Of a DNA stretch of 62,740 bases, positions 11,404 through 22,747 are shown in pieces. Source of the DNA: Saccoglossus kowalevskii (taxonomy: Eukaryota; Hemichordata; Enteropneusta; Harrimaniidae); contig NW_003108581.1 of the NCBI RefSeq assembly GCF_000003605.2, positions 151,475 to 214,214 of the forward strand, in the 5' to 3' direction. A program made the translations under genes and the position numbers. Numbering within the stretch: the first letter of the stretch is position 1; every line of letters begins with the position of its first letter. The notes under the pieces were generated by a model. It made no database searches, had not been told where the DNA came from, and worked only from the letters and a program-made list of their open reading frames with translations.

Positions 11404-12469
11404 AACACCGGATCACTGTGCGACACTCAACTGGCTCCATTTCACACCTGACTCAGTTCAAACACCTGTAAATCAGAAACCACAATTAGTTCAGAGCTGT
11501 TTTTGCAACATAGCCCATAGAGATGTAAATCATTACACATACAACATTTTATCTAGATGAGATAACTGGAAGTGGGTCAGTGACATTACTTATTGAACGC
11601 CCCTGGTATGGTCTGCAGGAATATAAATAGAGCATGTTATTTGTCGTCAATGTCACAACCACCAGAGAAATAACAATCGTTTTGTGATTGGTGGAATATC
11701 ATCCAGATTCATAAGAATACACAGTATAGAAAACTTCTTTTCACAGAGGCAGTTTGATAGTTGCCCCAACACATTCACACATTTACATATACCATAGCTT
11801 GAAATAATGAAACTAATGTGATAGCGTTTGATGGTGCTGTCCCATGCAAAAATCGTACAAGAATACAGTGTTTTTTGTAATGCCTATTTAAATGATCCTG
11901 TACTATATATCCTGGTACTACATTTGTATCTGAAAACCTTCTGTGTTAGCATTGGTGAAATAATTGTTAGTTCATTCATAACATATTTTACTGCCAATAA
12001 AGACAGGAATGTCACTTTTCTAGTCAGTACTGAATACCAAAACTCCCCAAACGATCATACACTCCTAAATAGTCGCCTTGACATCACATCGTTACATGAA
12101 ATTTAATGAGGAAGAAATAAGACTAGACAAAATATTTTCATTCCAGATGTAACAAACTATGCGCCGACACTGCCTGACTGATTTATTTCTTTATTGCTAT
12201 GAAATATAAAGACACTAAATCATTTCCACTTTTTGATCAATACCTCATCGTGTAAATCAGTACTGAGAAATGAAAAAAATATTTGACTCTATGTTGAGTA
12301 TTGATCTATTTTGCTACTTTTCATATGAACAAAATGAACATATGCATATTTTTTCAATGATAATGAAAATGTCCATGACCATGTCAGCAATCATGAAAAT
12401 AAATAATAAATTACATAGAAATGTGCAAAATCTTGCATCCAAATCCCGATGGGGATAGATATATATTTA

Positions 12470-12645
12470 TATTGTGGCCGCCTTGTAGGCTCGTTTAGTT
12501 TTTGTCCAGCTATATCAAAAGTTATCACTCTAATGCCTGTAGACAAGATATAATTGACACTGAACCAAGTTGGACATAGTTGGCATTGCGGATCAGACAC
12601 AATCCGTACTAGTTACTGCGTCTATAAATGGTTCTGTGTTTGCCT
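12470..12645 (-). repeat. short inverted copy of the 17.3/20.9 kb repeat
   Basis: The reverse complement contains TTGGTTCAGTGTCAATTATA and CTAAACGAGCC, also present near 17400-17480 and, diverged, near 21060-21120. A third copy shows that this segment is a dispersed repeat rather than only a local duplication. Confidence 0.75.
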
Positions 12646-12662
12646 ATTTGTACGTTTGTTCA

Positions 12663-12945
12663 CAGGGAGTTGGACAAACTTATGTATTTTAATAAATTAT
12701 TAAATATTAAAATGTAATATAACTTTTCTTTTACCCCCCCCCTTCCTAGTATCGATTTCACGTAATCACTGATCTTTGTTTATATCACTCTTTCCTTCAT
12801 CACAATCTTTGTTACGCGCTAATGTTATATGCAAATTTTAACGCGCGATGTAGACACACCCTATTATAGTAAAAGAAAAGTTATATAACATTTTATTATT
12901 TAATAATTTATTAAAATACATAAGTGTGTCCAACTCTGTGGTTTG
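12663..12945. repeat. MITE with inverted repeats of about 70 bp
   Basis: The left arm starts GAGTTGGACAAACTTATGTA and runs to about 12735. The right arm (about 12868-12940) is its near-perfect complement. The centre is unrelated and includes a poly-C tract. No open frame is seen. Confidence 0.85.
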
Positions 12946-13143
12946 TTTGTCAATTATCATCTCGTGTGATATTTAAACATTCTTTAGTTTTATTGATATT
13001 TTTGTTTTAGATGATATTTTTATACTTATTTATTTTGTTAATAGCCTAATTTAAGTGTGATGTATTATAAAACTACACAGTATCCCTTTCAAACTTGTTA
13101 GTACAGTAATCTGAATAGGCGGTGTCATTATGAGCCCGGGGCA

Positions 13144-13191
13144 GTATAAATGCCACACTAATTGCATTACAACACAAGCTAATAACAAGTC
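13144..13191 (+). promoter_or_regulatory. candidate TATA promoter
   Basis: TATAAATG occurs near 13146 in a GC-rich context (GAGCCCGGGGCAGTATAAAT), about 45 bp upstream of an ATG that opens a 63-codon frame. Spacing fits a core promoter with a short leader, either of a gene or of a mobile element. No transcript evidence. Confidence 0.35.
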
Positions 13192-13343
13192 ATGTGTACT
13201 TACGAGGACGTGTTTGTTTGTTTTTTTTGTATTCAGTATATTGATTTTATTTTAATATTTAATGATCTATATCTTCGGTCTGTGGTGCTGAGTGTTGTGT
13301 TGGTAATTACACTTTCATGGGTGGCAAGTGTGTTTATTTCCAA
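13192..13343 (+). CDS. possible first coding exon with hydrophobic segments, unknown product
   Basis: The frame from ATG 13192 encodes hydrophobic residues, including SVVLVITLSWVASVFI near codons 33-48. At 13344 it meets a consensus donor (CCAAG|GTAAGC). With the TATA element upstream this resembles a first exon encoding a membrane segment. No following exon was found; the downstream sequence becomes GC-richer and then minisatellite. I do not recognise the product. Confidence 0.25.
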
Positions 13344-13383
13344 GGTAAGCATAATCAAACTTTATTTTGGGAATTACTGTTGA

Positions 13384-13900
13384 TTGTCAAACCAGGTCGT
13401 GCTGTATAAGAGTTTTCATTCTTGGTTCAAGCCCTGAGAGCCGTCGCTCTTTTCGATCGTCGTGGTCAGAGTAGTGTCTAGGTGGGGTCAACAGCTACTT
13501 GCTTGTGGTAATCGTTGGTCACCATACCCAGCGAAACTACTTGCGTGTGTACGTCTTCTCTGTGCGTGTCCATCTTGTTGACCAATGTTGATCGGAGAAC
13601 TTGGTGCTGGAATCAATTCGTGGGTTAACTGTGAATCGATCTCCGAATCAGTAGACAGTTCTAATGGACTCAATCGAAGTACAGATCGAGTTGTGGAAGC
13701 TTTGTTTGTCCCCTCCCTAGCTTCAATTTGTTTTCAGAAGAGGTCGGCACTTTCGATTTGCATTGATCGGCCAGGCAAACAAAATGCTCCGTCCAAGAGC
13801 GTTTACGTGCGTTTGCTTGGTGCTGGAACGATCTTCCCCCGATCTATCCGAAAGCATACCCTCTTGCGGTGAATCGGCGGTTAGAGAACAACATAAAGAC
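13384..13900. other. GC-richer segment with overlapping short frames
   Basis: Base composition rises relative to the neighbours. Open frames of 60-95 codons occur on both strands (for example minus 13950-13723 and 13673-13488), with hydrophilic composition but no known motif. It may be a decayed coding exon or mobile-element fragment. Confidence 0.3.
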
Positions 13901-13904
13901 GAAC

Positions 13905-15300
13905 TGACATCGTATAATGGTGTAACGACAATATATAAAGATGCATGCACATCGTATAAACTGACATGTGATCATCCTATAAAGTTATATTTTCATTGTA
14001 TAAAAGTGTACAATGGAATTAACACATCATATAAAGCTATAAACAAATGACATAATCAAGTGCGAGTGTCGCTTTGGGGAATAAAAACATCGAAAAGACA
14101 GTATATCAGCATATCATATAATATCATACACGCATCTTATAATGACATACATACATCATATCAAGGTATGTTCACATCATATAAAGGCCTGTTCACATCG
14201 TATAAAGCTATGTTCACATCGTATAACGCTATGTTCACATCGTATAACACTATGTTCACATCGTATAACGCTATGTTCACATCTTATAAACTATGTTCAC
14301 CTCGTATAACGACATTTTCTTAACGTATAACGATATTTTCTTAACGTATAAAGGTATGTTCGCTTAGTATAACGTTATGTTCACATCGTATAACGCTATG
14401 TTCACATCGTATAACGCTATGTTCACAACGTATAACACTATGTTCACATCGTATAAAGCTATGTTCACATCGTATAACGCTATGTTCACATCGTATAACG
14501 CTATGTTCACATCGTATAACGCTTTGTTCACATCTTATAAACTATGTTCACATCGTATAAACTATTTTCACATCGTATAACGCTATGTTCACATCGTGTA
14601 ACGCTATGTTCACATCATATAACGGTATGTTCACATCTTATAAACTATGTTCACATCGTATAACGCTATGTTCGCATCGTATAACGCTATGTTCACATCG
14701 TATAACGCTATGTTCACATCGTATAACGCTATGTTCACATCGTATAAATCTATGTTCACATCGTACAACGCTATGTACACATCGTATAACGCTATGTTCA
14801 CATCTTATAAACTATGTTCACATCGTATAACGATATTTTCTTAACGTATAAAGATATTTTCTTAACGTATAAAGCTATGTTCGCATAGTATAACGCTATG
14901 TTCACATCGTATAACGCTATGTTCACATCGTATAACGCTATGTTCACATCTTATAAACTATGTTCACATCATATAACGCTATGTTCACATCGTGTAACGC
15001 TATGTTCACATCGTATAACGCTATGTTCACATCGTATAACGCTATGTTCACATCTTATAAACTATGTTCACATCGTATAACGCTATGTTCACATCGTGTA
15101 ACGCTATGTTCACGTCGTATAGCGCTATGTTCACATCGTATAACGCTATGTTCACATATTATAATGTACTATCACTTCATATAATAACATTCATATCGTA
15201 TATTGACATATTCATATCGTATAAATGTATGTTCACATCGTATGAATGTATGTTCACATCGTATAAAAGTATGTTCACATCGTATAAAGATGTAAATACT
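13905..15300 (+). repeat. 21-bp minisatellite with 20-bp variants and higher-order structure
   Basis: The core unit is ATGTTCACATCGTATAACGC plus T (21 bp), repeated several tens of times. A 20-bp variant, ATGTTCACATCTTATAAACT, recurs at irregular intervals (near 14271, 14530, 14626, 14797, 14940, 15043). A block containing ATTTTCTTAACGTATAAAG appears near 14315 and 14830, giving a higher-order period of about 515 bp. Units at both edges are diverged. Frames spelling MFTSYNA repeats are a by-product of the 21-bp period. Confidence 0.95.
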
Positions 15301-16390
15301 TAATAATAATTGCTACGTTCACACGACAGCTTTTTATTGGAGTCTTACGGCTCGAGCCAGCAAAAATGGACGTGTATACGCGTTTGGCTTAAATATACCT
15401 TCGGGGTTGAACTCCCTCGTTGATTGAGCCCCGACATGGCCCGACCGTGTACAGGTCTCATGCCACTAATTAACCAATGGCTGCTCGTAGTCAAATTAAA
15501 TGCCTTGCAAGAACCAATGAATTTTTTTAAATATTTTTTTTGTCAGGTGTTTGAGGGCGTAATCACCTGGGTCAAAGGTAAAACCAACATGTGGTCTTTT
15601 GTTTACAACTTAGCGGCTGTGTACCTGTGGGTTTATTCTGTGTGTATTTGGATGTTCTAATCTTGGTGTTTTTCCAGTGATTTCTCTAGGTGCAATTCAA
15701 ATACAGTAGGTGTGTCTTGTTTACCTGAGATTTGTAAGAGTTTGAGCTGTTTTTTTCATATGGTTGATTACTGGCATGTTGATTTCCCATTTTTGAGCCT
15801 TGTTTTCAACTTTCTTCATCATTTTCATATAGCAATCTCGTCATATGTTAACATTGTCGTCTATGGAAATTCAATTAGTGGTATGAGCCCTACACGCAAT
15901 GGGGGCCCAACTATCGGAGCCCAACTCACGCCCTCAATCGTCTTCTTTAAGTAACCTCCCATTTCAATTATAGCGGAGACAACATCGTTCATAATTTCAC
16001 GAAATGGTAAATCCTTTCTCTGTAAATGAAGTATTTGCAACACATAGTAAGAAGTTTATGACTATATGCTATGTAAGACGCATTTTTGTGGTGTTAAATT
16101 ATATATTTTGCATGAACGTCTATATTCTACATTTTGAACTGTTATTTAATAACTTTGTGAGCTTCTGTAGATAAAGTAGTAAGAAGTTTATGAATACATG
16201 ATATGTATGATGGGGCGAATTTTGCCAAAACATGATTTTCCATTAATTAAGTTAATTAATGTGTCGTTTTTAAATTTTAAAACGTTTTGTCCCATTCTGC
16301 AAACTATATGCAACATACGTTACCCGAACACATTTTTAAACACATAAAGTCTTTTCCATATTGCGTCATACATAACATTACATTGCCACT
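15301..16390. other. noncoding
   Basis: AT-rich with no exon-like segment I can support. A frame at 15424-15660 has no recognisable features. Confidence 0.4.
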
Positions 16391-18210
16391 GTGTCCTGCG
16401 TATTGTGTTGATCACATACGACATGCATATGCTTTAGTGCATGTCAAAGTAACGTGCTTGGGGTAATGACTCACTACCTAAATCACTGAATCACTTGGCC
16501 AGGCGGCGGGGGTCTGTCAGCAGATGACAGTTGTATGAATAGATCAAACTGGGTATATTCCTACTTAATGAGGCTCCACCATTTTCACCCTAGATAATGT
16601 TCATTTCGAATATTTAGGGGGTCAATGTTTGTATATATACGCCTATGCTTTCGGCCAATCAGAGTAACTGCCTTAGTCACATGACTACCATCTGATAGCC
16701 GTCTAATCTAACGTCCTTCACATTGCGGAGGAAGCTTCCGGTGGCCAGAACTTTTCTCATCTAAACGAATATACATATATATCTCGCACAAGGTTATGAG
16801 TCTATATTTTGTGCCGTAAAAGAGTTGAATTTTAAGTCTGGCAACGGGGTGAATATTCACACATTCTTTTTGTGTTATTAAATAAGTTTGACTGAGTTGA
16901 TTGGACTGATGCCACAATGTATCTAGTAATAGTGAAATAGTTCTCATTCGGTTCAATCGGGGGGTAGATGTCACTTTACACTGGTTGGATTATTTGCAAT
17001 GCGAATGCTGATATTCAATGTAATTTGTTATTTTGTCAGGCTATGTGTCTCAAAAACTACATCCATTTGACGACACTTCTCTACGTATATTTTCAATGGA
17101 AGTAATCCCCACAGCGTGACAATTACTGCGACTTTTACTGTTCCGTACTTGTACCAAAAAATATGTAGGACATGACGCTATATGGATAATGCAGTCTTTG
17201 ATTTATTGTTTTGTCTTGTTATTCGCGACCGGTTGTGCCCTTTAGACACAGATAATGTAGGTTAAACCATATTTAAATAGCATGATACTTGACAAACACA
17301 CATGCAACTCTGCAAACACAGAACCGTGGCTAGTACGGTTTGTGTCTGGTCTGCAATACCAACATGTCTATGTACGAGAAAAAGCTATCGCGATGTTACT
17401 TGGTTCAGTGTCAATTATATCTTGTTCACAGGCATTAGAGTGATAACTTTTGATTTAGCATGGCTAAACCTAAACGAGCCTTTAATAAAACGTTTAGACT
17501 TTGTAAACACGCTAATATCAGGTATGGCCATATTATATCCATGGCAGATACTGGCACAGTGGCTTATTTCTCAATTTAATATCGATTTTTAAAAACGTGT
17601 ATGTTTAGCGTGTATTCCGGTGGGAAATTGACTACAAATATAGGAATGTGTGATTTGACTTTGCATAAATAAATAAGGCAGTTAAACATCGGGGTCAAAA
17701 GTTTCATTCAATAAATCAACAGATTTATATGTCTATTGCCAGTTGCCTGATCGTATGATTCGTATGAAACCATAAAACAGAGCAATACAGTGCATCACCT
17801 GACTGGGAAATACAACTTAAGCCATTGCGTGATGTCACTCTTATACTGGGTAAAACTGCCCGTAAACCTGCATAATGTTATCCCTATAAATGCTACGGAC
17901 AAAGGTAAACTCGTTAGTTTTAATTAAATCGTCTGTAATAAACCTTTTCAAGGCAAACCTGTCCCTTTACCAAAAATCATCAGCCGCGTACTTGTTTTTC
18001 TAGTAATCTGTACCAATGTATGTTGTTGACATAAATACAGTAAAAATATTAAAACAGTTTTAAACAACCATAAAAAGAACTTCTTTGTCATGTGAAGGCA
18101 TCGGAAGCAAATATGTAATAAATGACATGGAAACGGGGAATATCTAAAATTGATTTAAGTTAAAATACTTATACATAATAAATTATATGAATACAGGAAG
18201 TTAGGAGAAA
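16390..18210 (+). repeat. duplicated segment, copy 1
   Basis: It is collinear with 20100-22680. Matching landmarks in order are: CAAAGTAACGTGC, CACATGACTACCATCTGATA, ATATATCTCGCACAAGGTTA, TACTTGGTTCAGTGTCAAT, ATAAATCAACAG, AACCTGCATAA and AAAATCATCAGCC. Copy 1 carries a single unit corresponding to the 27-bp minisatellite of copy 2 (near 17515-17545). No sulfotransferase frame follows it. Confidence 0.85.
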
Positions 18211-19440
18211 ATTATGGAACGGTGTCTTATGTGATGCTTTGTATTTATTCTATGCAGTCTTGTCTTTATGTTATGTAGTCCTTTCTTATAATACTTAATT
18301 CCAATTTTATTATACGCAGTCTTGCATTTATGTTATGTTTCTCTGTTTTTTTTATATTATGCAGTCCTGCATTTATGTCATGCTGTCGCGTTTTTATGTT
18401 AAGTAGTTTTACGGTAGCCTCGCTTTCGATCCGAACGACGTCGTTTCTATCGTGCGCATATGTAGCACGGGTAAAGTAATATACGCATTATAATATGCAC
18501 AACTGTTATATTCATATTGTTCTTTTGTTTCAGCTGCGGTAATATACTGCAATATTCCATCCACAATCACGCGATATTTTTTGACCTGTGTTATTTGTTG
18601 ACCCCTGTGTTATTGTTTGATAAAATCATGGCAGTTCAGTGTAATAAAGCTGGGTAATAATTTTCACTATAGGTTAGACCGACTTAGCACTGGCCAATCA
18701 GCGCGAGAAAAGATTCGTATTAGCCAATCAAATGATGACAATCTGATAGCAATCAACATTTTAGTACATTATGTTAAATTGTGTCACAATGTTGCAACGA
18801 TGGCCTACGTGCTGCCAGTAGTGTCAGTTGAATCGAGCGCGGTTCTCTGTAACTCAGTGGATACGTTGTATCTGATATTGGTGTTATAAATAAATTGTTG
18901 CAATGAAAATTTGATTGGAAAATGCAAGCCAATTGAACTTTTGAAATAATCATGGCTTAATATCTTATGATATTGGTCGTCTTACAATAATATTTTATAA
19001 ATTATCAATAAGAATGTTATCAATTCACATATTTCAAGTCTATAAAGTTAACCTGGTCAATTTAGACTAAAGAGTAGATATTGAAACTGTTCTTAACAAG
19101 CCTTAGCCAATGTCTCAACTACCCGCCGGATTTGTTTGATTGTCCCTACCCTCAAGAAATTGCACACAATATGCCATGTCTTTCGAAAATTGCAAAATAT
19201 TCACCCGCTTTCAAGCAATAGAGGTTTTTCCCTGTTTTCAAAACATTTTCATGGAACAGCTTTTTTGATGAACAGTTCCATTGACTGCACCTGCTATGTT
19301 TGCGACATAATTTCAATTTTTCCATTCTCAACTTCTATAGTTCACATCACATATTGGGAGCGCTTAATATGTTCGGACACATAATATGAGGTTATTACGA
19401 GGATAACGAAAAGCATGCACGAAGACAGTACAGCGGGACT
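18211..19440. other. noncoding, with two CCAAT motifs
   Basis: Contains GGCCAATCAGCGCG near 18692 and TAGCCAATCAAATG near 18721, a pair of CCAAT-type motifs. AATAAA occurs near 18888. No convincing coding exon. Confidence 0.35.
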
Positions 19441-19444
19441 ATCG

Positions 19445-19625
19445 ACCCACGCGGTCAAACTCTGGGGGCTGCAATGTTTATTTTTTTATTATTAGGGGAG
19501 CTTACTCGCGCAATCGTTCCATATTTGGAATTCGCATTTACTAATAGGGTAGAATAAAAAATACCCAGTGCAATACCACAAATTGGCGTTACGGTGACAG
19601 ATGTATATAGGAAGCAGTGTAACTA
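19445..19625 (+). repeat. dispersed repeat, second copy of the 4.2 kb element
   Basis: Same-orientation match to 4205-4400, including CGTTCCATATTTGGAATTCG and AATACCCAGTGCAATACC. Confidence 0.7.
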
Positions 19626-19794
19626 CATGTATTAGGGACATAAAATTAGTATATCTCTGTATGGGGGAGTATAATTCAGACACATATTTGGGGCAGCATG
19701 TCTGCATGCAAGAGGGTATAATTTATGGCTCATATTGAGGGATAAATAACTCTTTGAGGGAATGGGTGGTTAATTCAAGGTAAAAATTAAGAGC

Positions 19795-19990
19795 AGATTA
19801 TTGGCGATCCGCTCTACTAAGATTGCCCTTACAATCACTTGTGTCTGTGTGTGCGTGTAAACAGTGTCTTCTCTTATTGGTGTTCTGCTCCGCTAGGATT
19901 GCCCTTAAAATCACTTTGTGTGTATGTATGTGTGTGTGACTTCCCGTGCCGTCACTCATTAATTCTTCTGTGACCTTTTTTGTCCACTGT
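19795..19990 (-). repeat. terminal sequence of an element seen again at 44.7-45.8 kb; empty TTAA site
   Basis: Two tandem versions of a (GA)TCCGCTCYRCTARGATTGCCCTTA phrase occur at 19808-19835 and 19888-19910, each followed by CA-rich sequence. The second reads GCCCTTAAAATCAC around TTAA 19905-19908. The orthologous position at 45.6-45.8 kb is interrupted by a MITE inserted at that TTAA. Confidence 0.75.
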
Positions 19991-21164
19991 TGCCATAGCA
20001 ACAGCTAAAAAACTGATTTTCGAATTGCTTCGCGCCAAATGTATCTCCTCCTACAAATTTAGGACATAGCTCATTCTACTCAGCTTGAGTGTGGGCACAA
20101 AGTTAACATTCGGGTGCTCACATTCTATATGCTTCAGTGCATGCCAAAGTAACGTGCCTGGGATAATAATTCACTATGTTTAAATCACTTGGCCAGACGG
20201 TGGGGGATCTGTCAGCCGTACTTGATAAGGCTCCGCCCTTTTCACCCTAGATAACTTCATTTCGAATATTTTGGCCAATCAGTGTGTCTGGCTCACATGA
20301 CTACCATCTGATAGCCGTCTTCTCTGACATCCTCTTCTTTTATTTGTGGTAGAAGCTTCTAGTGGCCAGAACTGTTACGATTTTCTCGTCTCAACGTATA
20401 CACATATATCGCACAAAGGTTAGTGACTATTATATTTTAATCGTAAAATGGTTGAAATTTAAGTCTGGCAACAGGGTAAATGTTCATACTGTTGTTCTGA
20501 CCGAATTTAATTCGATTTTTTTTTGCTAATGAAACATACTTAACATTGAAATGAATCTTATTCGGGGGGTACGTGTCACTCTTCACTGATTTTTTTTTTT
20601 AAGGATTACTTCAAAATTTGACGTTTTGCCAGGCGTCTCAAAAAACTACATCCATTTTACCACACATTGCTACATACATTTTCAATAGAAGTACTGCCCA
20701 CAGTGTGACAATTACTGCGACTTTTACTGTTTCGTACTTGTACCAAAGAATATGTAGGGCATAACATGATATCGTATGTCTAAAATATGTTGGCCATGAC
20801 ATATATAATGCAGTCATTGATTTATTATCATGTTATTCGTGTCACAGTACAATGTACGCGACAGTTCGTGACTTTTACACACACATGATATTGGTTGAAC
20901 TATATTTAGATATCATACGAGGAGGTAGTTGACGAACAAACATGCAAATCTGCAAACTCAGTACTATTTATAGACGGAGTGGCTGGATTTCACGGATTTT
21001 GTCCTGTCTGCAATGCCAACCTGTCTAACTATGTACGGAGAAAATCTACCGTGGTGTTACTTGGTTCAGTGTCAATTAATCTTGTCTACATTTTGATTTA
21101 GCTGAGCTAAACTTAAACGAGGAGTAAAAAAAAGCCTTCAATAAAATGTTTGGACTTTGTAAAC

Positions 21165-21692
21165 ACGCTAATGTCAATACTACATACAATACCGGGTATG
21201 TCAATACTACATACAATACCGGGTATGTCAATACTACATACAATACCGGGTATGTCAATACTACAACAATACCGGGTATGTCAATACTACATACAATACC
21301 GGGTATGTCAATACTACATACAATACCGGGTATGTCAATACTACATACAATACCGGGTATGTCAATACTACATACAATACCGGGTATGTCAATACTACAC
21401 ACAATACCGGGTATGTCAATACTACATACAATACCGGGTATGTCAATACTACACACAATACCGGGTATGTCAATACTACACACAATACCGGGTATGTCAA
21501 TACTACATACAATACCGGGTATGTCAATANNNNNNNNNNNNNNNNNNNNNNNNNNNNNNNNNNNNNNNNNNNNNNNNNNCAATACCGGGTATGTCAATAC
21601 TACATACAATACCGGGTATGTCAATACTACATACAATACCGGGTATGTCAATACTACATACAATACCGGGTATGTCAATACTATATCCATAC
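21165..21692 (+). repeat. 27-bp minisatellite (about 19 units, interrupted by a gap)
   Basis: The unit is CAATACCGGGTATGTCAATA followed by CTACATA (27 bp). Copies are nearly identical, with one 25-bp variant and a few CACA/CATA differences. Because 27 is divisible by three and the unit lacks stops in several frames, long frames open on both strands; they are not genes. Positions 21530-21579 are N, so true copy number is unknown. Confidence 0.97.
21530..21579. other. assembly gap (50 N)
   Basis: Fifty N inside the 27-bp minisatellite, probably a collapsed array. Confidence 1.
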
Positions 21693-22747
21693 CGCATACT
21701 GTAGTTTATATCTCAATTTAATATCGCGATTTGCGATGGGAAATTGAAAACAAATACAGCAACGTGTGATTTGCCCTTGCATAAATAAATAAATAAATAA
21801 GGAAGTAAAATACTGGGGTCAAAAAGGCCTCGTTCAATAAATCAACAGACGTCTTAAATGATGCGTAAGAAACCCTGGCACAAAGCAATACAGCGCATCG
21901 CCGGACTGAAGAAATATAAATCTGGCCATTGGGTGACTTCATGATTATACTGTGCAAACCTTCCCGAAAACCTGCATAACGTTATCTCTTTAAATTCTAA
22001 AGCGTAAAATCATCTAACATGTCCTGTAAATACTGAAAGTATGTAACGATCAACTTTAAGGTATTTTTTCCGTTAACTCCACTTACCATGCAGTTTCAAT
22101 ACAGCAATAAAAAAAAGTTTAAGGAGTGAATTCACAGGATAAATGTCATAAATGGAACGACCACCAGGTACGTTCGTGTGGACATGATACCGTTAACTAT
22201 ACAAAATGCCAATGTTAGTGCCTTCAATCGGGGGCTTCTGGTTAAGCCAGATCACTCCTCCGATTTTTGCTTGAATCGATAATTGCACGTAAAGATAACC
22301 CAGTGCAATATAAAAACATAACATAACTATTACAACGTAGTCTATTGGAATTCTAAATTATATACTATGACACGGACAAGGGTAAAAAAAGATTCGTTTA
22401 GTATTGCCTGTAATAACCTTTCCAACGCAAATATACACCTTTAACAAAAATCATCAGCCTTGTATATTTTTTCTAGTGACCAATATATGTTGTAGACATA
22501 AACATACAATACAAAAACCAAGCTAGCAACGCATTAAAATCCTAGAATAACACTTGTGTGTCCTTTGAAGGTACTGGAAGCAGATATGGAATAAATGACA
22601 TAGATACTAAGAATATCTGAAATTTATCAAAAGTTAAAATAACCTAATAATTCAAATACATGAAATTTGGAGATATAGAGATAAATGTATATTAACGGTC
22701 GAATGGTTTTGTTTTATCACACTTTTCTTTTGTATCATTTCAGAATA

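Larger units (their letters stand above)
10335..11606 (-). mobile_element. degenerate mariner (Tc1/mariner superfamily) transposon
   Basis: The termini are inverted repeats. The left end reads CGAGGGGCATTCAATAAGTA and the reverse complement of the right end reads CCAGGGGCGTTCAATAAGTA. Both are flanked by TA (10333-10334 and 11607-11608), the expected target duplication, giving an element of about 1272 bp. The transposase lies on the minus strand and is broken by in-frame stops and apparent frameshifts, so the copy cannot be autonomous. The nearly intact TIRs show the boundaries clearly. Confidence 0.93.
20100..22680 (+). repeat. duplicated segment, copy 2, ending at the sulfotransferase gene
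   Basis: Collinear with 16390-18210 but longer because of the minisatellite. It includes a CCAAT motif (GGCCAATCAG near 20274) and a possible 5' UTR exon ending at 20418 before a GTTAGT donor. Copy 1 has GTTATG at the equivalent position. If that exon splices to the acceptor at 22743, this segment is the promoter and first intron of the sulfotransferase. That is inference. Confidence 0.8.

Noticed and set aside
14060-15303. Frames encoding MFTSYNA heptad repeats
   Set aside because: Product of the 21-bp minisatellite; the 20-bp variants shift frame repeatedly.
13905-21692. Regular repeats as CRISPR arrays
   Set aside because: Units are contiguous with no unique spacers, and the genome is animal-like.
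21076-21721. Long open frames on both strands with 9-residue repeats
   Set aside because: They follow from a stop-free 27-bp minisatellite and continue through N; no splice or domain context.
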